Below are positions 34,523-44,406 of a DNA stretch of 64,000 nucleotides, in pieces (positions within the stretch are counted from its first letter, which is position 1; every line of letters starts with the position of its first letter). This DNA comes from an uncultured Acetatifactor sp. GTDB taxonomy: Bacteria > Bacillota > Clostridia > Lachnospirales > Lachnospiraceae. The notes under the pieces were generated by a model, which saw nothing but the letters and a program-made list of their open reading frames with translations, was not told the DNA's origin and did no database searches. The position numbers were made by a program, and so were the translations under genes. The stretch is from NCBI GenBank assembly GCA_948896875.1, contig CAQUWW010000001.1, positions 17,229 through 81,228 of the forward strand, in the 5' to 3' direction.

Positions 34523-36592
34523 ATGGAAAAAGTGTGGTGGGAAAACCCCATGAGGGTGATTCAGTATAATCTGCAGGTGAAGGATACACCTGAAATGGTT
34601 CCGGACAGGATAGCGCAGGAGTTGGTAGAAGACAACGCAAATGCGGTGGTTATCAATGTGGGAGGAATATACGCCTGGTACCGAAGCAGGGTGCCATACC
34701 ATCATGTCAATGAATTCCTGCCGGAACAGGGAGACCTTCTGAAAGAACTGCTCGAAGCCTGCCATGCCCGGGATATTCGGGTAATTGCAAGGTTTGATTT
34801 CAGTCAGGCGGAGGACAGGGTATTTCTGCATCACCCGGAATGGTTTGTACAGCAGGAGGACCATACGCCGCTGATCCGGGGGAAGGAGAGGATGGGTGAC
34901 TGGTCCATGCTGCTGACGACCTGTATCAACGGAGGGTATCGAAACGAAGAGGTGGCGGAACCTGTCCTGCGGGAAGTCCTGGGGGAATATGATATTGACG
35001 GCATATTCTTTAATGCTCCTTTTGGAGCGGAATGCCATTGTCAACGTTGTAAAGGGAAATATGAAGAGCTCTACGGGGAAGCTATGCCGGAGAATGCAAT
35101 AGATTGGAAGAAAGAGTGGCAGTCAGACTGCCTGCGGGACAATATGAGACTGTTGAAAAAAGCAGTGAAGGAGATCCGCCCGGATGTGCCGATCATTCTG
35201 TATTATTACGGATTTGATCTGATTCCAGGCATGGAGTGGCCCGTGGACAATCTGGATGACAGGTATGCCACAGCTGATTTGATCTGTACGGAGGCCCAGA
35301 ATGTCCTTTCTCAGGGGATATCCCGACTGCCGGCGATCTGGAAGCCTATGATTAATATGAAAATAGGAAATGCCGTGCCGGGTAATCCCAGGCCGTTTGG
35401 CATTATCCATTCCTGTCCGGGAATGGACTGGAGGCATACCGGACTGCCAAAAAGAGAGTATCTGTTCTGGATGGCACAGGTAGCGGCGAATCAGGGGTAT
35501 CTGTGGCATTCTGTGACAGGGTTTCATGATACAATCACAGACAAACGTCTTCTGTCTGCTGTCCGGGAGATAAACGGGAGAATTATGCGCTGTGAGGATA
35601 AGATGGTATCCGCGGTGTCCGCAGCGGAAGTGCTCCTTCTGTGGGACGGGAAGAAACCCGCTTCCGGCTGGGTAGAGGGCATGGTGAATATGCAATACCA
35701 GTTTGACCTTATGGATTTATATCATCCGGATACAGAGCGAATGAAACAATACAAAACAGTCATTCTTCCTGATGAATTTCCGGTAGATGAAACATGGGTG
35801 AGCGTACTTGAGGAATATGTGAGGGAAGGCGGGTGTCTGTTAATAGAGAAAAGCAAGGCAGAGAATCTGCATCTGCTCCGGGACCTGGCAGGAATTGGGG
35901 AAGAAGCCGTGGAAAGTCAACCGCTGACAGCCAGTTATCTGAGACTGGAGACAAAGGATGAGAAGCTTCGCAGGGGTCTGGAGGAGGTTACCTTTTTGCC
36001 GCTGAGGGGAAGCGTTCTTTATACGCGATGCAGGGCAGAAAGCGCAATGCTGCTTTCGCTGGTTCCCCCCTTTGCTCCTATGGACGGAGTGGGAGCGCCG
36101 CCGGAGCGGGCCTCCCTGCCGGCAGCCCGGACGGATCTGGCGCTTGTGCTGTCTCATCCATATGGAAGCGGCCGGGTGTTGACTTTTGCATTTTCCCTAA
36201 GCAGTCTGATTCTTGCATATCACCTGGAAGACCACTATCTGTTGATGCGCAATTGCCTGGATTATTTGTGTGACAGTAAAGAATTTGAAATGGAACAGAA
36301 TGTGGCGGGGCTTCTGACAAATGTGTACCATGTGGGAGGGGACCGAATTCTGGTACACCTGATTAACGGAATCGGGCAGAGACCTCTTGTGGGAGGAATT
36401 TGCTGTGAAGATCTTAAGTTTACCTTGCGGCTCCCGAAAGGGAAAGTAGTGGAAGAAGTGACCGCAGATATGGAAGAAGAAATGGTTTCCTGGCACCAGA
36501 AGGGGAATATGGCAGAGATAACACTGGACAGGCTGCAGCTCTGGAATATGCTCACTGTCCGCGTGGGCGTCAGAGAACAGGGGGAAAGATGA
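34523..36592 (+). CDS. GHL6-type putative glycoside hydrolase, copy 1
   Basis: A 689-residue cytoplasmic protein. The N-terminal half resembles the hypothetical glycosyl hydrolase 6 family (GHL6, PF14871): MRVIQYNLQVKD, ANAVVINVGGIYAWY, HARDIRVIARFDFSQ, DIDGIFFNAPFG and the metal-like cluster ECHCQRCKGKYEELYG. The C-terminal part (about 390-600) looks like the trimerisation, amidotransferase-like domain of GH42 enzymes. The activity is unknown. It is coupled to its paralogue by an ATGA overlap, so they may form a complex. The start follows GAGAGAAC; a longer frame from 34454 lacks a site. Confidence 0.72.
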   Translation: MEKVWWENPMRVIQYNLQVKDTPEMVPDRIAQELVEDNANAVVINVGGIYAWYRSRVPYHHVNEFLPEQGDLLKELLEACHARDIRVIARFDFSQAEDRVFLHHPEWFVQQEDHTPLIRGKERMGDWSMLLTTCINGGYRNEEVAEPVLREVLGEYDIDGIFFNAPFGAECHCQRCKGKYEELYGEAMPENAIDWKKEWQSDCLRDNMRLLKKAVKEIRPDVPIILYYYGFDLIPGMEWPVDNLDDRYATADLICTEAQNVLSQGISRLPAIWKPMINMKIGNAVPGNPRPFGIIHSCPGMDWRHTGLPKREYLFWMAQVAANQGYLWHSVTGFHDTITDKRLLSAVREINGRIMRCEDKMVSAVSAAEVLLLWDGKKPASGWVEGMVNMQYQFDLMDLYHPDTERMKQYKTVILPDEFPVDETWVSVLEEYVREGGCLLIEKSKAENLHLLRDLAGIGEEAVESQPLTASYLRLETKDEKLRRGLEEVTFLPLRGSVLYTRCRAESAMLLSLVPPFAPMDGVGAPPERASLPAARTDLALVLSHPYGSGRVLTFAFSLSSLILAYHLEDHYLLMRNCLDYLCDSKEFEMEQNVAGLLTNVYHVGGDRILVHLINGIGQRPLVGGICCEDLKFTLRLPKGKVVEEVTADMEEEMVSWHQKGNMAEITLDRLQLWNMLTVRVGVREQGER

Positions 36593-38592
36593 ATTGGTGG
36601 CTGAATAATAATTTGAGAATGATACAGAATAATATTCGGGATATTGATGTGAAAATTCATCCCAAACGTTATGTGGAGTGGCTGAAATATTTCCATGCCA
36701 ATACGCTGCAGATAGGCTGCGGAGGAATTACTGCAAATTACCCCAGCGAACTTCCATTCCAGTATGTGAATCCCGAACTTTCCGGCGATTTTATTCAGGA
36801 AATCATAGAGGAATGCCATGCTGCGGGAATTCGGGTGATTGTCAGATTTGATTTCAGCAAGACCCGGGGCTGCTACATAGAAAAATATCCGGAATGGTTC
36901 GTGCGGACCGCAGAGCAGGATGTAATACGCTATCACGATATGGCGGCCACCTGTGTCAACGGAGCGTATCAGCAGGAAATGGCACTTAAGATTATCCGGG
37001 AGGTACTGGAGAAATACCCTGTGGACGGAATTTTCTTTAATATGTTTGGGTATATCACTTTCGACTACAGTGGGAATCATTTCGGCCATTGCCAATGTAA
37101 GAACTGCAGGCGGAGATTTGAGGAAATGTATGGTAGAGCCCTTCCGGGAAGCATGGAAGAGGCTGACAGTGATTATGAAGAATTTAAGCGTGTAACCACA
37201 AAGCAGCTTTTAGAGAGAATTAAGGCTCTTGTCATGGAGATAAGGCCGGAAGCAGCGGTCAGTACGTATGCGGAGAATGGGGTAGATATCGTGAGAAGCG
37301 AGTCTAATTCTGCCGTGGATCGCCCGCTCCCTTTCTGGATTTATCAAAGTGAAGACAATGTGGCGACCGTGGAAGGCAGCTATTCTGACAAGATTGCGTC
37401 GAACTGCTGCATCAATGCAGTGGATCTGCCCTATCGTTTTATGGGGGTTTCCAAATATCTGAACGCATTCCGGCTCTATGGGAATCTGATGGCCGGCGGC
37501 GGGTTGGACTGGTGTATTATCGGAAATTTTGACGATTATACAGATTATGAGAATTTTGAACTTGTAAAAAATATTTTTACATTCCATGAAAAGTATGAGA
37601 ATTATTATGGACACTTTGACAGTCGAACCAGGATTATACTGGTAAAGGAGGAAGAACCGCAGTCCTGGAATGCCGAGTATCGGGGAATCTTCAAAATGCT
37701 GAAGGAGCAGCATTTGCAGTTTACGGTGGTACGCAGCGAGGTGCTTGGAACAAAGGCGGAGGAATTTGACGGATACGATTATATTCTGCTTCCGAATGTG
37801 CATAGGCTGGATTCTACGGCGGTGAAGGGACTGAAAAGGACCCGGGCCAGGGTGATAGCAAGCGGGTGCTCCCTGCGGGAAGATTCCCGGGCTCTGGAAG
37901 AGCTTTTCGGCATCCGTCTTGCGGGGGAAGACAGGGATGTAAGAGGGACTTATTTCAAACCGCTGCCCCGGGATATTTTTGATGATTTTCCGGAGCGGAA
38001 GTGGATTTTCCTGGATGGTACATACCAGAACATACAGCTTCTGGAAGGAACACAGGGGGTTCTCCCAAAGGTTGAGAAAGCTTTGTTCGGGCCGCCGGAA
38101 TACTGTTATGGACATAAAATGGAAGGCGCGGTTCTGGGCGCGGTCTATAAAGAGAAGAATATCTACATGGCCTTTCAGACAGGAAAACTTTATTACAGGC
38201 AGGGATATGAAGAATTCAGCAGAGTATATCTGGATTTGATGGGGATGGGAGGAGAGATTTGCCGGGAGATTGAGACAGACGCATCGCCCATGGTTGAGCT
38301 GTGCTATGCCTCCTGCGGTGAAAATATTTATATGCTCCAGGCGGCGAACCTGGGAGGCTTCAACGGGGTGACCTTTTTCGAACCGCCCGCGACAGCGGAG
38401 ATTCACGTGAAGTTCCGGGAAGGTGAGGTTGCCTTTATACAGGAACTTACCTCGGAGGGAATATGCGAGACAGCACATCAGGGAAATAGCATTTCCTTTG
38501 GCTTTGCAAGGGGAGAGCTTTATAAGGCATATCTGATTCACACAGAACCTTGCAGTGGGGCTGCGAAGGAATTTGCAGAGACGGGAAAGTAA
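36589..38592 (+). CDS. GHL6-type putative glycoside hydrolase, copy 2
   Basis: A 667-residue paralogue of the preceding protein, with the same order of segments: LRMIQNNIRDID, ANTLQIGCGGITANYPS, GIRVIVRFDFSK, PVDGIFFNMFGY and a shared Cys cluster GHCQCKNCRRRFEEMYG. Overall identity is low (about 25-30% by eye), so the duplication is old. The conserved FDFS and DGIFFN segments are likely active-site strands. The C-terminal half again looks like a GH42-style domain. The ATG overlaps the upstream stop by four bases. Confidence 0.72.
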   Translation: MNWWLNNNLRMIQNNIRDIDVKIHPKRYVEWLKYFHANTLQIGCGGITANYPSELPFQYVNPELSGDFIQEIIEECHAAGIRVIVRFDFSKTRGCYIEKYPEWFVRTAEQDVIRYHDMAATCVNGAYQQEMALKIIREVLEKYPVDGIFFNMFGYITFDYSGNHFGHCQCKNCRRRFEEMYGRALPGSMEEADSDYEEFKRVTTKQLLERIKALVMEIRPEAAVSTYAENGVDIVRSESNSAVDRPLPFWIYQSEDNVATVEGSYSDKIASNCCINAVDLPYRFMGVSKYLNAFRLYGNLMAGGGLDWCIIGNFDDYTDYENFELVKNIFTFHEKYENYYGHFDSRTRIILVKEEEPQSWNAEYRGIFKMLKEQHLQFTVVRSEVLGTKAEEFDGYDYILLPNVHRLDSTAVKGLKRTRARVIASGCSLREDSRALEELFGIRLAGEDRDVRGTYFKPLPRDIFDDFPERKWIFLDGTYQNIQLLEGTQGVLPKVEKALFGPPEYCYGHKMEGAVLGAVYKEKNIYMAFQTGKLYYRQGYEEFSRVYLDLMGMGGEICREIETDASPMVELCYASCGENIYMLQAANLGGFNGVTFFEPPATAEIHVKFREGEVAFIQELTSEGICETAHQGNSISFGFARGELYKAYLIHTEPCSGAAKEFAETGK

Positions 38593-38657
38593 CGAGAGGG
38601 AAATGCGCATATAGCGCAAAGAAGATGCGTATGGCGGAACGCAAATGGGAGGGAGAG

Positions 38658-40688
38658 ATGCAATATTTTGAGAAGTTGACCTTTGGGGCCTGCTATTATC
38701 CGGAGCACTGGGATGAGACTTTGTGGGCAGAGGACCTGGAACGCATGCTGAACGCGGGAATCACCATGATCCGCATTGCGGAATTTGCCTGGAACAAAAT
38801 AGAACCTGAGGAGGGTGTGTTTGATTTTTCCTTTTTTGATCGCTTTCTGGATGTGGTAGAGCGGACGAGGATGCAGGTAATCTTTTGTACACCCACGGCT
38901 ACACCTCCGGCATGGCTGACGGAAAAATATCCGGAGGTCCTGGCGGTGGACTGGGGAGGGATGCAGCAGAAGCACGGTGTGCGCAGGCACTATAATTACA
39001 ATTCTGCTGTCTACCGGGAAAAGACAGCAAAACTGGTGGAACATATTGCAAGACATTATGGCGGCAGGAAATGTATTATTGGTTGGCAAATTGACAATGA
39101 GATGAATGGAGTCACCAATGAATTTTATGCGGATGCGGATCATATCGCATTTCGGGAATATCTGAAGAAAAAATACCAGACTCTGGACAAACTCAATGAG
39201 GCATGGGGAACCGTTTTCTGGAATCAGACCTATACGGACTGGGAGGAGGTATATCTGCCGCGCTACACCCAGAGAAAAGCCTGCAATCCACATATGAAGC
39301 TGGATTCTTTGCGGTTTTACAGTGAAAGCTGTGTTGCATTTGCAGCACTACAGCACGATATCCTGAAGAAATTCCTGCCGGAGCATGTGTTTATCACCAC
39401 AAATGGGATCTTTAAGCATGTGGATTATTCTCAAATGGTCAAAAAAGCGGTTGATTTTATTTCTTTTGACAGTTATCCTGGATTTGGGTATATGGAAGGA
39501 GCCGATGAATTCCGGGACAGAAGGATTTCTCTGTATTTTGCCATGGTGCGGGCCTGCTCGGAGCAGATTGGGGTGATGGAGCAGCAATCGGGACCGGGGG
39601 GCTGGTATAATTATCGGGTGGCTCCTACTGTAAAACCGGGACAGCTACGGCTCTGGACCTGGCAGTCCATCGCCAACGGAGCGGATTTCGTGACGTACTT
39701 CCGCTGGAGGACCTGCTCCTTCGGGACAGAGATCTACTGGCATGGCATTCTGGATTATAATAACCGGGACAATCGCAGACTTGCCGAGATCCGAGAGACC
39801 ATCTGTGAGGCCGGAAGACTGTCTCATCTGGCGGGCAGTTCATATATTGCCCGGGTAGCTATCCTGAGAGATTACGATAATGAATGGGATGGTGAAAATG
39901 ATGTCTGGCATGGACCGGTCAGAAATTATTCCCTGGAGGGACTTGGAAAGGCTTTGTTTGAGGAGCACATTCCTTTCAGCTATTTGACGATTACGGAGGA
40001 CTGTACGCCTCAAAAGCTTGCCGCTTATGATGTGGTATTTGCACCGCATATGACGATTGTGAATCCCATGATCCTGGAAAAGCTGAAAAGCTATGTCGCG
40101 GCAGGAGGCATATTTGTCTCCGGAGCAAGGACAGGTTATAAGGATATGAATGGGAAATGTCCCCGGAAGGTGATGCCCATTGACATGAATGATCTGTTCG
40201 GCGTAGAGGTCCGGGAATTTACCGCTGTGATGCCGGAGGAGGAAATTTACGCATCTCTGGGGGAAACAAGGGTGAGAATGCCGCTTTTCTGTGATATTCT
40301 GACACCTGTGGCGGAGGACTGTGAGGTAATCGGCGTCTATGAGGATGATTATTATCGCGGGGAAGGCGCCGTCACCTGCAGTTCCTATGGAAAAGGAAGG
40401 GCCTATTATTACGGGTCCGCCTTTGAGAAGGAAGCTGCGAAGGTATTCTTTCGCGCAATTGGGTTATCTGGTCCTATGGAAGGGCGGATTGTCCTGCCCC
40501 GGGACTGCGAGCTTGCCATTCGCAAGTGTGGAGAGCAGGAATATTACTTTCTGCTGAACTATGCGGGAGAGGAAAGAACCGTGATATTAAAGGAAGGCTT
40601 TCGGAACGTGCTGACAGGAGAATGTTTGGAGGGGACTTATGAGATGAAGGCCTATGACGTATGGATTCTTGTACAGGAGACGGTATAG
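38658..40688 (+). CDS. Beta-galactosidase, GH42
   Basis: A 676-residue enzyme with clear GH42 sequences: GACYYPEHWDETLWAEDL at the N-terminus, IRIAEFAWNKIEPEEG, TPTATPPAWLTEKYPE and GWQIDNEMNG holding the acid/base Glu. VMEQQSGPGGW contains the nucleophile Glu, and a trimerisation domain follows (SYVAAGGIFVSGARTGYKDMNG). It hydrolyses terminal beta-D-galactosides (some members take alpha-L-arabinopyranosides). There is no signal peptide, so it acts inside the cell on imported oligosaccharides. The start at 38658 follows GGGAGGGAG; the frame extension to 38550 overlaps the previous gene. Confidence 0.93.
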   Translation: MQYFEKLTFGACYYPEHWDETLWAEDLERMLNAGITMIRIAEFAWNKIEPEEGVFDFSFFDRFLDVVERTRMQVIFCTPTATPPAWLTEKYPEVLAVDWGGMQQKHGVRRHYNYNSAVYREKTAKLVEHIARHYGGRKCIIGWQIDNEMNGVTNEFYADADHIAFREYLKKKYQTLDKLNEAWGTVFWNQTYTDWEEVYLPRYTQRKACNPHMKLDSLRFYSESCVAFAALQHDILKKFLPEHVFITTNGIFKHVDYSQMVKKAVDFISFDSYPGFGYMEGADEFRDRRISLYFAMVRACSEQIGVMEQQSGPGGWYNYRVAPTVKPGQLRLWTWQSIANGADFVTYFRWRTCSFGTEIYWHGILDYNNRDNRRLAEIRETICEAGRLSHLAGSSYIARVAILRDYDNEWDGENDVWHGPVRNYSLEGLGKALFEEHIPFSYLTITEDCTPQKLAAYDVVFAPHMTIVNPMILEKLKSYVAAGGIFVSGARTGYKDMNGKCPRKVMPIDMNDLFGVEVREFTAVMPEEEIYASLGETRVRMPLFCDILTPVAEDCEVIGVYEDDYYRGEGAVTCSSYGKGRAYYYGSAFEKEAAKVFFRAIGLSGPMEGRIVLPRDCELAIRKCGEQEYYFLLNYAGEERTVILKEGFRNVLTGECLEGTYEMKAYDVWILVQETV

Positions 40689-40723
40689 AACAGAAAAAGC
40701 ATTAAAGAAGGGAGATACAGAGA

Positions 40724-41692
40724 ATGAAGATAGTGATTCTGGACGGTTATACGGAAAATCCCGGTGACCTGAGCTGGGAAGAACTGGAAGAACTGGGAGA
40801 GGTGACGGTGTATGATCGTACTCCCGTGGACGATGACGAAGAGATTCTGCGGCGAATCGGAGATGCACAGGCGGTATATACTAACAAGACACCTCTGCGG
40901 GCTCCCGTGATAGCGGCAGCCTCTGAACTTAAGTTTATCGGCGTATTGGCAACGGGATACAATGTTGTTGACTGTGGGGCTGCGGAAGAAAAGGGTATCG
41001 TAGTCTGTAATGTGCCTTCTTACGGTACGGAGGCAGTGGGACAGTTTGCGATTGCATTGCTTTTGGAAATCTGTCACCATATTGGTCATCACGACCGGGC
41101 GGTAAAGGAAGGAAGATGGGAGAAGAATCCGGATTGGTGCTTCTGGGATTATCCCCTGATTGAGCTGGCAGGGAAAACTATGGGAATCATCGGACTTGGC
41201 CGCATTGGCTGCGTCACCGCGAAAATCGCAGGGGCCATGGGGATGAAGGTGATTGCCTTTGACGAACATTCTTCGGAGACGGGCCGGACTGTGGCAGAGT
41301 ATGTGGGATTGGAGGAGCTGATTACACAGTCGGATGTGATTGCACTTCACTGTCCGCTGTTTCCTTCTACGGAAGGGATTATCAACAAGGAAAACATTGC
41401 AAAAATGAAGGATGGTGTGATCATCATAAATAACAGCAGGGGGCCTTTGATTGTGGAGCAGGATCTGGCGGATGCGCTCAACTGCGGTAAAGTGGCGGCT
41501 GCAGGGCTGGACGTGGTTTCTACGGAGCCGATCCGGGGAGACAATCCGCTCCTTACCGCGAAGAATTGTATCATTACACCTCATATCAGCTGGGCATCCA
41601 GGGAGAGCCGGAAACGTCTGATGGATGTGGCTGTGAACAATCTGAGGCAGTTTATGACGGGAACGCCGGTGAATATGGTAAGGGAGGCTTAA
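40724..41692 (+). CDS. D-2-hydroxyacid dehydrogenase (glycerate dehydrogenase/hydroxypyruvate reductase-like)
   Basis: A 322-residue NAD(P)-dependent dehydrogenase. It has the Rossmann motif GIIGLGRIGCVTAKIAGAMG followed by Asp in VIAFDEH, which favours NAD. The catalytic triad is visible: Arg in NNSRGPLI, Glu in DVVSTEPI and His in ITPHISWAS. The family converts 2-oxoacids such as hydroxypyruvate to D-2-hydroxyacids. With the glycerate kinase gene at 45984 it would supply D-glycerate. The ribosome binding site is GAAGGGAG. Confidence 0.88.
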   Translation: MKIVILDGYTENPGDLSWEELEELGEVTVYDRTPVDDDEEILRRIGDAQAVYTNKTPLRAPVIAAASELKFIGVLATGYNVVDCGAAEEKGIVVCNVPSYGTEAVGQFAIALLLEICHHIGHHDRAVKEGRWEKNPDWCFWDYPLIELAGKTMGIIGLGRIGCVTAKIAGAMGMKVIAFDEHSSETGRTVAEYVGLEELITQSDVIALHCPLFPSTEGIINKENIAKMKDGVIIINNSRGPLIVEQDLADALNCGKVAAAGLDVVSTEPIRGDNPLLTAKNCIITPHISWASRESRKRLMDVAVNNLRQFMTGTPVNMVREA

Positions 41693-41697
41693 CGGGA

Positions 41698-42588
41698 ATG
41701 AAAGAATCTATTCATACTTATTTTCAAATAGGAACAATTCAATGGATGTCACATCCGAAACGGGAGGTGCTTCAGTCCATCCGGGATATTGCGGCAGACG
41801 ATTATTTTGATGCCATTGAAGTCCGGCATTTCGAGGATGACAGGATTCGGGAAGAGGCAAGACGAATTCTGGAGCAGAGTCATCTGAAAGTGTGTTACGG
41901 CGCACAGCCCACACTGCTTTCGCGGAAGCTGAATCCCAATGATACGGACGAGGAGGGAAGGAGATGCGCGGAAGAGGCTCTGATTGCCGCTGTGGACGAG
42001 GCGGAATATCTGGGGGCGAAGGGAATCGCCTTCCTTGCGGGGAAATGGACTGAGGAGACAAAAGAGGAAGCCTTCGGGCAGCTGGTGAAGACCACGGTGA
42101 ATGTATGTAAATATGCGGCGCGGAAAAATATGGTAGTCAACCTGGAAGTATTTGATTATAATATGGATAAAGCGGCATTGATCGGGCCGGCGCCCTATGC
42201 GGCGAAATTTGCGGCAGAGGTGCGCTGTCGCTGCAGCAATTTTGGGCTGCTGGTGGATCTGTCACATTTTCCCACCACATATGAGAGCAGCAGATTTGTA
42301 ATTCAGACTCTGCGTCCTTACATCACCCATCTGCATATCGGAAATGCGGTGGTGAAGCCGGGATGCGAGGCCTATGGGGACAAGCATCCGAGATTCGGAT
42401 TTCCCGAAAGTGCCAATGATACAGAGCAGCTGACGGAATTTTTCCGTATATTGAGAGAAGAAGGATTTTACAGGGAAGAGAATCCGCTGGTGCTGTCATT
42501 TGAAGTGTCTCCATGGGGAGATGAGGAAGAAGATTTGATTATGGCGAATACAAAACGGGTGATAAACCGCGCGTGGGCGATGGCATAA
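41698..42588 (+). CDS. Sugar phosphate isomerase/epimerase-like TIM barrel, copy 1
   Basis: A 296-residue protein of the xylose isomerase-like/AP endonuclease 2 superfamily (PF01261). Candidate metal-ligand positions are Glu in VNLEVFDYN, Asp/His in LLVDLSHFP, His in HLHIGNAV and Glu in LSFEVSPWG. Known members isomerise or epimerise keto sugars and hydroxypyruvate/tartronate semialdehyde. The substrate is not evident. The start is the ATG at 41698, 10 bases after AGGGAGG; the frame extends far upstream into the dehydrogenase gene, which I reject. Confidence 0.8.
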   Translation: MKESIHTYFQIGTIQWMSHPKREVLQSIRDIAADDYFDAIEVRHFEDDRIREEARRILEQSHLKVCYGAQPTLLSRKLNPNDTDEEGRRCAEEALIAAVDEAEYLGAKGIAFLAGKWTEETKEEAFGQLVKTTVNVCKYAARKNMVVNLEVFDYNMDKAALIGPAPYAAKFAAEVRCRCSNFGLLVDLSHFPTTYESSRFVIQTLRPYITHLHIGNAVVKPGCEAYGDKHPRFGFPESANDTEQLTEFFRILREEGFYREENPLVLSFEVSPWGDEEEDLIMANTKRVINRAWAMA

Positions 42589-42680
42589 GGGATGTAATCT
42601 TAATCCGGCAGCCCCAACAGGCTGGAAGTACGAAAACGGTATGCACATGGGGTAGACCAGGTAAAATACAGGAGGGGAAT

Positions 42681-43439
42681 ATGGATTTTCAACAGGCAGG
42701 TACAGGAAACAATAACGAATCCAATATCGACATGGTGGTACGGGGAATTCGGCAGGGAATCGCCACGAAGAAATATCTTCCGGGGATGAAAGTAAAGGAG
42801 GCCGAACTGTGTCGGGATTTTTCTGTAAGCCGTACTCCGGTCAGAGAGGCCTTCCGCCTTCTGCAGAATGAGGGGATTCTGACCTATACGCCTCACCGGG
42901 GGGTGCAGGTTGCGCAGTTCAGCGAGAAGAATTTCTTTGACAATCTGGAGTTGCGGAGTGTCATAGAGGTATTTTCGGCGAGAAGGGCGGCGGAGAAAGC
43001 CACGGAGGAGCAGATTCGGGAGGCGAGAAAAATAAATGAGAGAATTCGCATTTATAATCCGGATGATCCTGTAAATACCACGGAGCTGGATATGGAATTT
43101 CACATGTGTATTGCCAGGATGGGGGAGAACGGATATATTGCGGATACCCTTGACAGGCTCTTTAACAGTCAGGTGTTGGTGCGGGTGTTTCTTCCCTTCA
43201 GAGAGCGGCGCGTTACACATACATATAAGGAACACTGCGATATTTTAAATGCCATAGAGGCGCATGAAGCTGAGATTGCGGCGAAATATATGGAGATCCA
43301 TTTTCTGAAAAGTATCGAGTCAAATCACCGCAAAATTGCGGAGATCGCACAGGAGCAGACAAAAGGTACGAAGACCAGGCGCGCACATCTGGAGGAAGGA
43401 GCATTGGATACGGCGGAAAAGGAGACAGAGCAGAAATGA
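42681..43439 (+). CDS. GntR-family regulator, FadR/FCD subfamily
   Basis: A 252-residue repressor-type protein. The winged helix (about 15-80) includes ATKKYLPGMKVKEAELCRDFSVSRTPVREAFRLLQNEGIL. The all-helical FCD ligand domain (about 90-220) has metal-ligand-like residues (Asp/His in ELDMEFHMCIA, His in EHCDILNAIEAHE). FCD regulators commonly bind sugar acids or small organic acids, fitting the adjacent tartronate-semialdehyde reductase, to which it is coupled by an ATGA overlap. TGTATACA operators at 25275-25586 and 30468 are its likely targets. The start follows CAGGAGGGG. Confidence 0.9.
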   Translation: MDFQQAGTGNNNESNIDMVVRGIRQGIATKKYLPGMKVKEAELCRDFSVSRTPVREAFRLLQNEGILTYTPHRGVQVAQFSEKNFFDNLELRSVIEVFSARRAAEKATEEQIREARKINERIRIYNPDDPVNTTELDMEFHMCIARMGENGYIADTLDRLFNSQVLVRVFLPFRERRVTHTYKEHCDILNAIEAHEAEIAAKYMEIHFLKSIESNHRKIAEIAQEQTKGTKTRRAHLEEGALDTAEKETEQK

Positions 43440-44317
43440 AGATAGGGTTTATTGGCCTGGGAATTATGGGAAAACCTATGGCGAGAAATTTGATAAAAGC
43501 GGGACACAGTCTTGTGGTCTGCGACAGGCATGAGGAGAATGTGCGGAAGCTGACGGAATTGGGGGCTGTCAGCGCTGAAAACGGAGCTATGATTGCAAAG
43601 GAATGCGGTGTTATCATTACTATGTTGCAGGATTCTCCTCAGGTGAGAGAAGCGGTACTTGGAGAGGGAGGTATCCTGGAGACAGCGGCTCCGGGGACGA
43701 CACTCATCGACATGTCTTCCATTGACCCCACGGAGTCCATGACCATCAGTGGTATCCTGGCGGAGAAGGGAATTGACATGCTTGATGCCCCGGTATCCGG
43801 AGGAGAACCCAAAGCCATCGACGGGACGCTGGCGGTAATGGCAGGGGGAAAGAAGGAGACCTTCGACCGCGTTTATGATTTGCTGATGTGCATGGCCGGG
43901 AGTGCGGTTTATGTAGGCGGAGCCGGATCCGGAAATGTGGCCAAGCTGGCGAATCAGATGATAGTGGCTTCCAATATTGCGGCGGTGGCGGAAGCTCTGA
44001 CCTTTGCAAAAAAGGCGGGAACAGACCCTGGAAAAGTATATGAAGCGATTCGAGGGGGACTGGCAGGCTCTACTGTTCTTGACGCGAAGGCACCCCTGAT
44101 GCTGTCCCGGAATTTCCAGCCCGGATTTCGTATCAATCTGCATAGCAAAGACCTGAAAAATGCGTTGAATGCGGCGCATGCCGTGCACTCACCTGTACCT
44201 GTAACCGCACAGATGATGGAGATTTTGCAGTGCATGCAGGCGAATGGCGCAGGCGAAGAGGATCACTGCGCAATGGTAAAGTATTATGAAAAAACAGCAG
44301 GTATTACAGTAGAGTAG
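43436..44317 (+). CDS. garR: 2-hydroxy-3-oxopropionate (tartronate semialdehyde) reductase
   Basis: A 293-residue beta-hydroxyacid dehydrogenase. The N-terminal Rossmann motif is GFIGLGIMGKPMARNL. DAPVSGGEPKAIDGTLAVMAGG is the family substrate-binding signature, and KLANQMIVASN holds the catalytic Lys. It reduces tartronate semialdehyde to D-glycerate; related 3-hydroxyisobutyrate dehydrogenases share these motifs, so the substrate rests partly on the nearby glycerate kinase gene. It is co-translated with the GntR regulator and followed by a strong terminator. Confidence 0.85.
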   Translation: MKIGFIGLGIMGKPMARNLIKAGHSLVVCDRHEENVRKLTELGAVSAENGAMIAKECGVIITMLQDSPQVREAVLGEGGILETAAPGTTLIDMSSIDPTESMTISGILAEKGIDMLDAPVSGGEPKAIDGTLAVMAGGKKETFDRVYDLLMCMAGSAVYVGGAGSGNVAKLANQMIVASNIAAVAEALTFAKKAGTDPGKVYEAIRGGLAGSTVLDAKAPLMLSRNFQPGFRINLHSKDLKNALNAAHAVHSPVPVTAQMMEILQCMQANGAGEEDHCAMVKYYEKTAGITVE

Positions 44318-44323
44318 GGCGAT

Positions 44324-44366
44324 GCCCCGCCTGCCCCTGTCAGGGTGCGCAGGCGGGGTGTTTTTA
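44324..44366 (+). terminator. Rho-independent terminator after the reductase gene
   Basis: CCCCGCCTGC (44325-44334) pairs with GCAGGCGGGG (44349-44358) and is followed by TGTTTTTAG. It separates the upstream operon from the next hydrolase gene. Confidence 0.92.
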
Positions 44367-44406
44367 GGATGGATGTGTTTGTGTGATGATTAGAAAAGGA
44401 GGAGAT

